Positions 33,101 through 40,597 of a stretch of 64,000 bases of DNA are shown piece by piece. Made by a program: the position numbers and the translations under genes. The notes below the pieces were generated by a model, which was given only the letters and a program-made list of their open reading frames with translations, did not search any database and was not told the DNA's origin. Position 1 is the first letter of the stretch, and every line of letters begins with the position of its first letter. This DNA comes from a virus, in the IMG/VR virus record IMGVR_UViG_3300044695_003856, positions 1 to 64,000 of that record, one strand, 5' to 3'.

Positions 33101-35054
33101 CCATTTTAAGTGACTTAGGCCCTAAATAATCTAGCTCTCCAACTCCGTTGGTTACCGTGTAGTCATTGTTTGTGTTGATATCTTTTCCGGGCGTTGACAC
33201 GCCTAAATAAAGACTTGCGGGGATGATAGGGCTTTGATAAATGATGTCCCTGTCTCGGTCCATTCGAACCACGGCCATTCCTCTGGCCCATGCGGGGTGT
33301 CCAGAGACATCTACTCTAAGCCCCAGGGCTTGTGGAAGGCTCGACCCGTCCGTACCGGAAGCCAAAAGTGAGTAAGGCCCAAACTCATTGTTGCCGGTAC
33401 TTGTCACGCCCAAATGTTCCCGCTTTGGGAACTTCCAAGAGAATTGGTCGGAAGAGTGATTGTACGCGTTCCCCTTTAATGGCAACAAGTCAGCGGTACC
33501 GCTAGCCGTTGAAAAATTTGGGTACGGAGCAAAAGGCCCACCTGGCAATGCAATGATGAGCGATGTGCCCGCAATGGAAACAATCTCTGTTTCAAAAGAC
33601 AAGCTCGTTGCGCCAACGGTTACTGTACAACCGACAGACTCTCCGACTACATATCCTGTAGCTCCAGCTGGCCACCCAGCCCCTCGAGTTATCGTTATTG
33701 TGTTGGCGTTGTAACTAATTCCCCCTGTTGCAATTGACCCAGTAACCCGACTAAAGGTCTTAGGCGTACTTGCCGAAAAGTTCGAGAAGTTCAGCGGCTT
33801 TACTGGAGACCAGTTGCCGTATTGGTCGTGATACGTGATGCCAAAGCGATACACTTCGTCACGAAAATAACCACGATAACGAGTGGTATTCAGCGGGTCT
33901 TCATAATCAACCCTTCTGCGAATAGTCTTCGCCTCAATAATGTTAACCTCATCATCCGCAATTCTTCGATCGAAGTACTTGATGTTTCCAGCAAGAAGGC
34001 GGTTGTCTTTCTCCACAATTGTCTTGACGGTTTCCACCGGCGCATCAGGCGCCGTAATCTCATCAATATCCAACTCAAACTCCGGCTCATTGCCAGTGTA
34101 CGTCCCAGTAAGCGTTGTAGTACCAGTATTCGTGTTTGGAAACTCGTTTACATAAGCGACCAACTGCTGAACATATGTTCCGTCGTTGTTCTTAACAACA
34201 GCTATCTCTATCCTGTCATAATCAATTGACGTTTCGCCAGTTGATAGGGCTATGCTGTAACTGATGGACCTGGACGTTTGCTGACCTACTGCTCCGCCAT
34301 AGTAATTGACTGTGCTTCCAGAGCTGTAAGACAGAGGGATAATGGGCACTGGGTTCGTAAACGTAGACCATTTCGTGTACGTACTTGGAGATGTCGAGGC
34401 CTGCTTTAATCGGTACGCCAGTTGATATGTCCCCGCCAATAAAGAACCATCGTTGCCCAATCCGGTAATCGTCATAGCCATTGCAGAGCTTGCGTCTGAA
34501 ATGACATTGAGCTGATCCGCTGAAGAATAAGGAAAAGTGCCTCCTTGCCAAACATCTCTGTCCATTTGGATTTTCCTGAGCGTGTTGGAAAAGTCAGTGA
34601 AGTACACCGTCTTGTTCTCCCTGTCTTCAGTAAAAAACGAGTCAATGCTTGTTGTAGCAGAAAAGTTTAAGTCAGTACCCGTGTAGATGGTGTAGATGGT
34701 TCCGTCAGAAAAATTCCCATTTTGTGCGAAAAAGTAAATTCCGTGGTCGCTATTGCTTCCGCCGTCTTCGTCAACGTATGTGTAAACAACAAAGCCATCA
34801 ACTGGCGTTCCACTCACGACCGCTTTAGCGACCGTGTATCCAAGGATGTTGATGTTCTCAATTGGATATCCAGTGTTTAGGTTTTGCGATTGAAGCAGCA
34901 AGGAGCTCCTGACTTGATTGATAATCATCTGCTCACCGGCAGATGTCAACTCAATGTTGGTTGCATCGCGATAGGTTTCCTCCGGCTGAAAGGCCGGAGA
35001 AAAGTCCCTGTGCATGCCCTTGAAGAATGTCTGACCCTCTTTCTTAATTTCCAT
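30192..35054 (-). CDS. Large tail hub / stabilisation protein (1620 residues)
   Basis: The N-terminus (EIKKEGQTFFKGMHRDFSPA, EETYRDATNIELTS) matches the long tail-hub proteins of Bacteroidota short-tailed phages, including crAss-like ones. These start with an extended arm (FxKGMxRDFxPxxQP) followed by beta-propeller-like repeats. The remainder is beta-rich with many Ser/Thr/Tyr. It would plug the connector and carry fibres. It is encoded next to the two connector proteins, which supports the role. Confidence 0.75.
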   Translation of the reverse strand: MEIKKEGQTFFKGMHRDFSPAFQPEETYRDATNIELTSAGEQMIINQVRSSLLLQSQNLNTGYPIENINILGYTVAKAVVSGTPVDGFVVYTYVDEDGGSNSDHGIYFFAQNGNFSDGTIYTIYTGTDLNFSATTSIDSFFTEDRENKTVYFTDFSNTLRKIQMDRDVWQGGTFPYSSADQLNVISDASSAMAMTITGLGNDGSLLAGTYQLAYRLKQASTSPSTYTKWSTFTNPVPIIPLSYSSGSTVNYYGGAVGQQTSRSISYSIALSTGETSIDYDRIEIAVVKNNDGTYVQQLVAYVNEFPNTNTGTTTLTGTYTGNEPEFELDIDEITAPDAPVETVKTIVEKDNRLLAGNIKYFDRRIADDEVNIIEAKTIRRRVDYEDPLNTTRYRGYFRDEVYRFGITYHDQYGNWSPVKPLNFSNFSASTPKTFSRVTGSIATGGISYNANTITITRGAGWPAGATGYVVGESVGCTVTVGATSLSFETEIVSIAGTSLIIALPGGPFAPYPNFSTASGTADLLPLKGNAYNHSSDQFSWKFPKREHLGVTSTGNNEFGPYSLLASGTDGSSLPQALGLRVDVSGHPAWARGMAVVRMDRDRDIIYQSPIIPASLYLGVSTPGKDINTNNDYTVTNGVGELDYLGPKSLKMGAARNMEALTVFSQRVTGSVLDPYKLPAYQGINSIPENRMRWKKAFAPAIDYVYNSAGSPLIKTPELVTMKVDIVDVCGFILSSLTPTTTTSTVTVSGMSITYPSGYVEARVYSCLSHSLHWYPNSYINMKTQRSSGVSGNYDDTYRRKIQESFLQANGIQTASFVGSQKAADVTGSLASGGLNYAYYTRTLLDLSSLSTTELLIPVTKGNSKILLNTTEFASSNGASVGDGRSSVNYLIAGTDLTAQQKNSSIDMSDVGTANLYSTNIEAQRTTVISLDQFLDDPLYLITANYCPLSAGQFGYIPRDTTNTGRVNTFASIAFAQYLNQYNPTGGTRQLRNGLIYGNPLMNVTWLGSNRTENVGLVPSYPLLLRDGPDLNYAPIENVDCGAEFVYSTGTPTFTQYSSPADDMQQALYVANFRAGKPDGRYGDANRIQEYIHTGAYAPVTGTSQRIALDVWGGDCFISKYRYKVNDEYNVPGYYLPTASGIGGLDFDFRGMCEYAQTAGGFTQRVFKTGAKTSPEYIEMYTEGEANAFYNSDKNRFPYYNRTAPNASSVGDYQADAFYNYNFGYSIENFPKKFFSENRLTSVSQNYPARLIYSDVRSADLNQDGFSRFRALNFFDMDEKYGKVTKIALLNDGEPIIGQDDSISLLYVNKSLTTLQDNSTLAVQGGTYISDNTPPKYLTTNYGVELLRCMIPTENGVYALDTKRGVLINLLDGAKIVSLSRMEQYFRENFSETYVPWLEHTIQMSYDRVDKVLYIMGALPSDDNFENQEVIKWLSYGVKLDAFMSNLDWDVQDNGHGGKIGNRPLYVFDLNGSTYMIQTHSGQSSHEVIDIHINKWKGGNSYLSLLTGNHLKTVDANIEYVFNKNLNEPKVLDVVGINSRSLFSQFNITAYNDSAGLTPSSTNNQTTGIVSRLGMSSTNVIRESAGKRLVGAYHTINLWFSNTSTGINLRSAVNQFRKVFR

Positions 35055-35746
35055 TAATTGGGGGTTTTAGGCGTTCTAATCAATCGTTTTTGGTTGGGGA
35101 GCATGGTAAGCCACATGGCAATCGCGGCTTCAATCTCGGGCTTCTGAGGCTGGTTACGCTTCGACATAGCATCGGCCTTCAAGGTGACCCACTGCTGGTA
35201 CAACATCTGGACCTCGCTCATTGGAATTTCGTTGCGCTTCTTGTAGCGCTCCCTCTTGACGAACATATATTCGATGTAAGCAACGATCGCCCTCAAGTAA
35301 TACTCTGGTACCAACGGAGTGTTGTTCGCGTCCACAGGCATGGCGTAATAGCGTAGGATCACCTTGTCGTAGCCATTGCTGGTTACGGTACTGCTGAAGA
35401 TTAGGTTGCTGCCTTGACGGCTCACGATGTAGTCCTTGTCGTACTGAGTTTGGTCGTCATCCGGAACATTCGACCAGTAGTTGGAATCAAAGAACGGATA
35501 GGTGACGTGACCGCTAGCCCCTACCTGTATCGCAATAGAGTCGATGTACACGCAATTGCTAGGAATCGAATAGACACCACCAGAGATGGCCCCCGTGGTA
35601 TTGGTCAAGTTCAAGGTCGTCAGACCAATGTCCCTGGTACCTTGGAACGCCCATTCGTAGAAGAGAACCCGGTAACGGTCGTTCTCCATGCCCAAGGCAA
35701 TCGCTGCGCTGCTGACGATCTCGTCGATGCTTACGGTATTGATCAT
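35054..35746 (-). CDS. Head-tail connector protein 2 (adaptor-like)
   Basis: A 230-residue protein. SIDEIVSSAAIALGMENDRY, LFYEWAFQGTRDIGLT, the central beta part VYSIPSNCVYIDSIAIQVG, and the C-terminal helices YYLRAIVAYIEYMFVKRERY form the helix-strand-helix plan of ring proteins that sit below the portal. One base overlaps the tail hub, four bases the next upstream gene. The length is typical of gp4/adaptor-type connectors. The exact position in the virion is inferred. Confidence 0.68.
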   Translation of the reverse strand: MINTVSIDEIVSSAAIALGMENDRYRVLFYEWAFQGTRDIGLTTLNLTNTTGAISGGVYSIPSNCVYIDSIAIQVGASGHVTYPFFDSNYWSNVPDDDQTQYDKDYIVSRQGSNLIFSSTVTSNGYDKVILRYYAMPVDANNTPLVPEYYLRAIVAYIEYMFVKRERYKKRNEIPMSEVQMLYQQWVTLKADAMSKRNQPQKPEIEAAIAMWLTMLPNQKRLIRTPKTPN

Positions 35747-36483
35747 TGCTCTTTAGCTTGTTCTAAGTTGGTGGATTGGTAAAGCTCTGTTTCTCGGATA
35801 GATATACCAGCTAATTGCAGAGATCTAAACAAAAGCTCGTTGTGGAACATCGCATCAATCTCTGGATTGACAATTGGTGCCGTCGTCTTGATAGCTCTTG
35901 GGAATACGATGACCTCTACGAGGTAAGACGAGCCGGTCACTGGGGCAGCAGGGTAAAACTCAATCTGCCCAAGGCTCGTTGTCCCCGATGTGCCAGAGGC
36001 ATACGAAGACACGGCGTAGATGGCGCCCCTATTGCCGGCAACGGCCGTGTTAAACGTTCTCAGTCCTTTGTAGACATTCGTTGCCGCCCTGATAGACCTT
36101 ACCATCTTGGCGCTGACATAATCCGTTGTAGAGCCTGTAGCGGCTTGTACCAGGAAGTCGACGACCTTGTAGAGAGATGTGCTACCGGTTCCCAGTGCCG
36201 AATTGATTGTCGAAAAGGTTATAGCGCTTACTCCGCTAGCAATACCGGTAACCGTCGCGGTTCTAAGCAATGTCCCAATACCCTGCTGAAATGCGTCTTC
36301 ACGGCTGAAATCAAGAGCGTCAACGTCCTTTCGGTCCTGCTTCTTGGAAGGGAAAAGAATCTCGTCAACAAGGCTCAACTGAGCCGTATTGAAGAAGTTG
36401 TCTTTTTCAGTGTCCGTAAAGTAGGGCGATCCAACTTTGTCGCAAATGAGGTCAAACCTCGCACTTAATTCTGCTGCTGTCAT
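35743..36483 (-). CDS. Head-tail connector protein 1
   Basis: A 246-residue protein beginning with a helical bundle (MTAAELSARFDLICDKVGSP, LSLVDEILFP), then a beta-rich centre and a helical end (EIDAMFHNELLFRSLQLAGI). Its layout parallels the following connector, and its stop overlaps that gene's start. A structural, ring-forming role is likely from position between the capsid genes and the tail hub. Confidence 0.6.
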   Translation of the reverse strand: MTAAELSARFDLICDKVGSPYFTDTEKDNFFNTAQLSLVDEILFPSKKQDRKDVDALDFSREDAFQQGIGTLLRTATVTGIASGVSAITFSTINSALGTGSTSLYKVVDFLVQAATGSTTDYVSAKMVRSIRAATNVYKGLRTFNTAVAGNRGAIYAVSSYASGTSGTTSLGQIEFYPAAPVTGSSYLVEVIVFPRAIKTTAPIVNPEIDAMFHNELLFRSLQLAGISIRETELYQSTNLEQAKEQ

Positions 36484-36530
36484 TGGGCGTTGCTATCTTT
36501 CATTTAACAAACAATCCAACATACGGGTTC

Positions 36531-36558
36531 AAAAGAAAAGGGAGCCGAAGCTCCCTTA
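36531..36558 (-). terminator. Intrinsic terminator downstream of the collagen-like gene
   Basis: On the minus strand AAGGGAGC pairs with GCTCCCTT around a TTCG tetraloop and is followed by TTCTTTT. It separates capsid-region transcription from the connector genes. Confidence 0.8.
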
Positions 36559-36579
36559 ACCAATCCAATTAAAGCCCCT

Positions 36580-37164
36580 TTATTTATCAGTCCATTCTAA
36601 GTCGTCGTTTTCTGCAACCGTTAACACTTGGCCCGCGTTTCCTACGGCTAAGTTTTTCCATACGGATCCATCCCAATACTTGATGTCTCCCTTTGCGTCT
36701 CCATTACTGAAACCTGGACCGGCAGGACCTTGCGCTCCTGTAGCGCCAGGAGGACCGACATCGCCAGGGGGACCAAGCTCTCCAGGGACTCCTTGGTTGC
36801 CTTGTGGTCCAGGAGGACCAGCAGGACCCGTGCTTCCGGATGCTCCCGGACTCCCAGACGCTCCAGTAGGACCCGCAGGGCCCACAGGACCCGTGGTGCC
36901 ATTCTCCCCAACGACTCTGCCGGCATTAACCAATCGGCCGCTGACAAAGCGTAGAATCAAGTCGTTCTGCTGGATGTAGGCCGTCTCTATCTCGTCAAGC
37001 TGTACTTGCGGTACAATGACCTGCGGTGTTTGAGTAGCCAAAAACTGAGCCACCCTCTCGGAAGATGACCCGACATTCGCTGCTATTTCAACAGCGCTAG
37101 CATCTGGGTACCTTTCTCGGTACCTCAGAATGCGTAGCTCTGTATCCGTAAAAGTTGATGGCAT
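36580..37164 (-). CDS. Collagen-like repeat protein with N-terminal HTH-like segment
   Basis: A 194-residue protein. Residues 1-45 resemble a helix-turn-helix ([20 protein letters not shown]). Residues ~90-155 are Gly-X-Y repeats ([16 protein letters not shown] and so on, about 20 triplets), which form a trimeric collagen helix. The C-terminus ([20 protein letters not shown]) is the short end domain seen in phage fibre proteins. Likely a trimeric virion spike or decoration. Confidence 0.78.
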   Translation of the reverse strand: MPSTFTDTELRILRYRERYPDASAVEIAANVGSSSERVAQFLATQTPQVIVPQVQLDEIETAYIQQNDLILRFVSGRLVNAGRVVGENGTTGPVGPAGPTGASGSPGASGSTGPAGPPGPQGNQGVPGELGPPGDVGPPGATGAQGPAGPGFSNGDAKGDIKYWDGSVWKNLAVGNAGQVLTVAENDDLEWTDK

Positions 37165-37958
37165 TACTTCTGCGGCCTCTTGGGAGTCATGTGCTTGTTA
37201 AGCTCAGCCATGGTAATCTCTGGGCCCTGCTCCTCAACCGGTTCTTTAACCACCTGCTTGGGCTCCTCTTTCTCCGAGTCCAAGAAGCCAATACGACTCT
37301 CGATCATGTCCAAGACTTCTTTCTCGTTGACCAATTTGCCAATCGTTGAGTTCTCGTCCACGCCCAAGGTGTAGCTGCCAAAGCGGTACACGCCATCGTT
37401 CGTTGTGATAACGCCACGGCCTACAGCCGTGCGTACCAGGTGACGCATACGGGCTTCCTTGTTCGGAATGTTGTACACCTTCAAGAACTGCTTTGGGTTA
37501 CGCTCAGCATACGTGAGAACGCTCTCAAATGCTAATGTTTCGTCCTCCTCGTCGTAGAACATACCACAAAGCGACGCAACCTCCAAGAGCCTACGGCCCT
37601 TCAGCTCAGAAGCCAACGTGAGCGCCTTGGCGTTCAACAGCTTGTCCTCAATGCGCTGCCTGGACTCAACCTCTGGCTGAAGCCTCTTAAACAACGCAGT
37701 ACCATTAAACCATGGAGACTCCGGATTGTTCGGATGGTTCGTCAAGAAGTCCATCAAGTCCTTGTTGGCCTTGTGGACCAACATTGGTTCGTCGATATTG
37801 AAATGAAAACGCTTGTAGCGTGTACGACCATCCGGAAGGATGGTCTCCGTCAAACGATGGACTTGTCCGTCCAAGGTCTTGTACTCCGAAAAGTGAAAAG
37901 TACTCCCGTTTCCTGCCTGCAGGAGGAAGAACTCAAAGTCGCTTTGTTTTACTGGCAT
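37164..37958 (-). CDS. Conserved virion-region protein of unknown function
   Basis: A 264-residue protein. The N-terminal half contains [19 protein letters not shown] and [17 protein letters not shown]; the C-terminal half is helical and ends in a charged tail ([20 protein letters not shown]). It follows the capsid gene after a terminator and precedes the collagen-like gene. Possibly a capsid-associated or assembly protein. No family recognised. Confidence 0.6.
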   Translation of the reverse strand: MPVKQSDFEFFLLQAGNGSTFHFSEYKTLDGQVHRLTETILPDGRTRYKRFHFNIDEPMLVHKANKDLMDFLTNHPNNPESPWFNGTALFKRLQPEVESRQRIEDKLLNAKALTLASELKGRRLLEVASLCGMFYDEEDETLAFESVLTYAERNPKQFLKVYNIPNKEARMRHLVRTAVGRGVITTNDGVYRFGSYTLGVDENSTIGKLVNEKEVLDMIESRIGFLDSEKEEPKQVVKEPVEEQGPEITMAELNKHMTPKRPQK

Positions 37959-38005
37959 TGTTTTGATTTTATGACACTATAACACCGAATGTTTCGATTG
38001 GTTCC

Positions 38006-38040
38006 AAAAAGAAAACCCCCGCCTTTCGGCGAGGGTTCTC
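38006..38040 (-). terminator. Intrinsic terminator downstream of the capsid gene
   Basis: On the minus strand ACCCTCGCC pairs with GGCGGGGGT around GAAA, followed by TTTCTTTTT. Placement after the major capsid gene would raise capsid levels relative to later genes. Confidence 0.85.
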
Positions 38041-38058
38041 AACGTAGAACCGCTGCGT

Positions 38059-39432
38059 TTAGGCAGCGTACAACAAACCGTGGTTGTTGGCAGCACGGAG
38101 CTCCACACCGATGGACGAGTAGAAGTCCACCGTGAATCCGTCACGTCCGTTAGCACGGGATGCAGAGGCGCCAGCTTCAGGAGAGGTGATACCTTCCTGG
38201 ACGGTGCGCCGGAACTCGAGGCTTTGGCCGAGCAAGTCCTGCTTGTAGCGCAGGTTGATCAGCGGGTTGCCACGGTCGTCGGTACCCATGTTCAAGAACA
38301 ACATGGCTTTGTCCCAGTTGATACCAGAGGTAGCAGGAGCAGGGAAGAGAGCCTCGTTGGCGAATGGGTAGTACAGAACGAAGTTCAAGATCTTGTCCAT
38401 GAACTTGTACTTGGTGATGTTGATACCGGTCATGATGCCTTCGCCGGAGAACACTCCAAAGCTGATGCCGCCATTCAAGGTATAGTCACGCAAGGCGAAC
38501 TGAGCGTCAGCGTAAGCAGAGCTACCGCAAAGAACGGTAAACTCAGATCCTTGGCTGTTCAAGCACATCAGGCGAACTTGCTCGGCAAGGTCGGTCTCAG
38601 CGATGGCAGAGGAGTAGGTTCCTACAACGCCTCCAGCAATGACGCGTGGGAGGATGCCGTTACCGCCCAATGGGTTGGTCAAGCTATTGACGTTACCGGT
38701 GGTTGCAGATCCATTTGACTTCGCAGCCAAGATGTACATTTCACGGTCCATGGCCATTTCCTGCATGGTCTCCATCTCGTTGATGTAGTAGTAGGAAGCT
38801 TCGCTGTCCGACTTCTTCACCCACTTCATGTTGGAAGCCTGGGTAGTCGAGCAAGTGACCGCACGACGCATGATGCCCAAGTACTCATTCACCTGGTTTT
38901 CTTCCCAAATACGGCCGCTAGGGCTGTTGGAGTATTCAGGTTGCAGGTTGTACAAGTGAGCGAACTTCATACCGGCAGACAAGTTGCTGGTGCGTGAGCC
39001 AAGGAAGTTGAAGTTAAGCGTTCCGGAAGCAGTTGCTCCACCGCCACCAGTTACCGCGGTGATTACGCCGTAAGCATCGTTTTCAAAACGAATGACGTCA
39101 CCAACCAAGAAGGTTGCTTGAATACCGGTGCCAGAAGCGTAAGTCACGGCACCAGTCGTGTCGCTGGTAGTTCCCGTAGCGCCAGAGGAGGTGATGGCCT
39201 GGCGGAACTTGCCTTTCTCAAACCAGCTGAACACGTCGTTGCCAACAACGGGGTTCTTGCGGCCGATACGGCTCAAGAGCGTAGTGATGGTGTACTGAGG
39301 GAAGCGATACGTGATGTAATCGCTAAAGTCTGGTTTTTGGATTCCACCAAAAACGTAGGTGCTGTCTACATTACCAGTTCTGATGGTATTGGGAGCAGCG
39401 TTGTTTGGGTTGCCTGTATTTACGTAAGCCAT
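38059..39432 (-). CDS. Major capsid protein, HK97 fold
   Basis: A 457-residue protein starting MAYVNTGNPNNAAPNTIRTG. It has an E-loop-like early part, a long Gly/Ser/Thr-rich insert (near 85-140) and later core segments (NEMETMQEMAMDREMYILAA, EFTVLCGSSAYADAQFALRD, DDRGNPLINLRYKQDLLGQS). Position directly after the scaffold gene and before a terminator, and the size, identify it as the coat protein. Individual HK97 domains cannot be drawn exactly from sequence alone. Confidence 0.8.
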   Translation of the reverse strand: MAYVNTGNPNNAAPNTIRTGNVDSTYVFGGIQKPDFSDYITYRFPQYTITTLLSRIGRKNPVVGNDVFSWFEKGKFRQAITSSGATGTTSDTTGAVTYASGTGIQATFLVGDVIRFENDAYGVITAVTGGGGATASGTLNFNFLGSRTSNLSAGMKFAHLYNLQPEYSNSPSGRIWEENQVNEYLGIMRRAVTCSTTQASNMKWVKKSDSEASYYYINEMETMQEMAMDREMYILAAKSNGSATTGNVNSLTNPLGGNGILPRVIAGGVVGTYSSAIAETDLAEQVRLMCLNSQGSEFTVLCGSSAYADAQFALRDYTLNGGISFGVFSGEGIMTGINITKYKFMDKILNFVLYYPFANEALFPAPATSGINWDKAMLFLNMGTDDRGNPLINLRYKQDLLGQSLEFRRTVQEGITSPEAGASASRANGRDGFTVDFYSSIGVELRAANNHGLLYAA

Positions 39433-39451
39433 TTTGTTTTTTGTTTAAAGT

Positions 39452-40591
39452 TTAAAATAAAGGTTTTTCACCCTTCATCAACCTCTCAACTTCGGATTCA
39501 ACAAGAGAAAGCGCCTTTCGTGGCGTAACCTCAGCGATGTTAGTCGTCTTGGGTCGGTCCACGTTGGACAAGTTTTGAATTACAGCGGCTTTTCCTGAGT
39601 TCTTGGCACTGCGCGTAGCGTACTCAAGCACCTTGTCGAACATCTCCAATTTGTAGGCGCTTTGCACCATCTTCTGGAAATCCGGTTCTCCACTAGGCTT
39701 CAGGAAGTGCTTAATCTGGAACTCAGTAGCTTTGGCTTTGTCGTTGTAGGTGGTAAGCATCTTTTCGATGCTCGCCCGGTCTTGGTCTTTGACCTTGACG
39801 CGATCTACACGCTCAACGCTCTTGATTGCTATTTTTAGGTTCTCGTCGTAAGCCCTTTGGCTCTGCTCCGCCTTAATAGCAATCTGTTGCTTCTGAGCAT
39901 CCTGCTGCAACTTCAAGTCCTTTCGTATCCTCTTCGCGTTAAGGCGAATTTGGGTCTCGTCAAGGGAGGCCAAGTAATCATCGAGCTCCTCCTTCGAATC
40001 GAAGTCGGATTTCAGCTCATACGACAAAAGTTCCACATCGGGAACCGCATCGTAATCAAAGGAAGCCAAGCCCAGGTAACCGAGCCAGTCTCCCCCCTGC
40101 TTCATGATCTCGTTGGCCTCTCGAATCATATCGTTGGCGAAGACGGTCTTGGTGGATTCTTTCGTTTCCTCCAACTCCTGCTTGAGCTGCTTGAACTTTT
40201 CGACAAACTCCGAAGAGTCTTTCACGTCGCTAAGCCCTAACGTCTCAAACTCCGATTGATACTTGGTAACGAAATCATCTGTTACCGGTATCTCCTTGCC
40301 TTCGTCCAGGTCAATGTCGAAATTGAGGTCCTTTTCAGGGTTCTCATCAGCATTAACATTTTGATTGCTGTCTTCGTTTGTTTCGGAGACTTCAGGCTCG
40401 CCGTCCGGGTCTACATCAACGTCGACTTGAGCCGGAGGCTCAGGCTCTGCAGGTGGTTCTGCTTGCGCAGCAGGTTGGTCCACAATGCCTTGCGCTCTCA
40501 ATGCGGCAAGTTCGTTTTCGTCACCACCGGGCGTAGCCGTAGGTGCGTTGCCCTCCAGCTTCTGGAGAGCCAACAATTCTAAATCTTCCAT
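39452..40591 (-). CDS. Scaffolding protein
   Basis: A 379-residue, strongly acidic protein. A Pro/Ala/Glu-rich N-terminus (AQAEPPAEPEPPAQVDVDVD) is followed by long charged helices (KLQQDAQKQQIAIKAEQSQR) and a basic end (VTPRKALSLVESEVERLMKG). This is the usual form of a scaffold: acidic, helical, and encoded between portal and capsid. It would shape the procapsid and then leave or be degraded. Confidence 0.8.
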   Translation of the reverse strand: MEDLELLALQKLEGNAPTATPGGDENELAALRAQGIVDQPAAQAEPPAEPEPPAQVDVDVDPDGEPEVSETNEDSNQNVNADENPEKDLNFDIDLDEGKEIPVTDDFVTKYQSEFETLGLSDVKDSSEFVEKFKQLKQELEETKESTKTVFANDMIREANEIMKQGGDWLGYLGLASFDYDAVPDVELLSYELKSDFDSKEELDDYLASLDETQIRLNAKRIRKDLKLQQDAQKQQIAIKAEQSQRAYDENLKIAIKSVERVDRVKVKDQDRASIEKMLTTYNDKAKATEFQIKHFLKPSGEPDFQKMVQSAYKLEMFDKVLEYATRSAKNSGKAAVIQNLSNVDRPKTTNIAEVTPRKALSLVESEVERLMKGEKPLF

Positions 40592-40597
40592 AAGTGT

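Noticed and set aside
36680-36979. Rightward Gly/Pro-rich frame resembling collagen
   Set aside because: It is the complement of the real collagen-like gene; the palindromic nature of Gly/Pro codons makes both strands look collagen-like.
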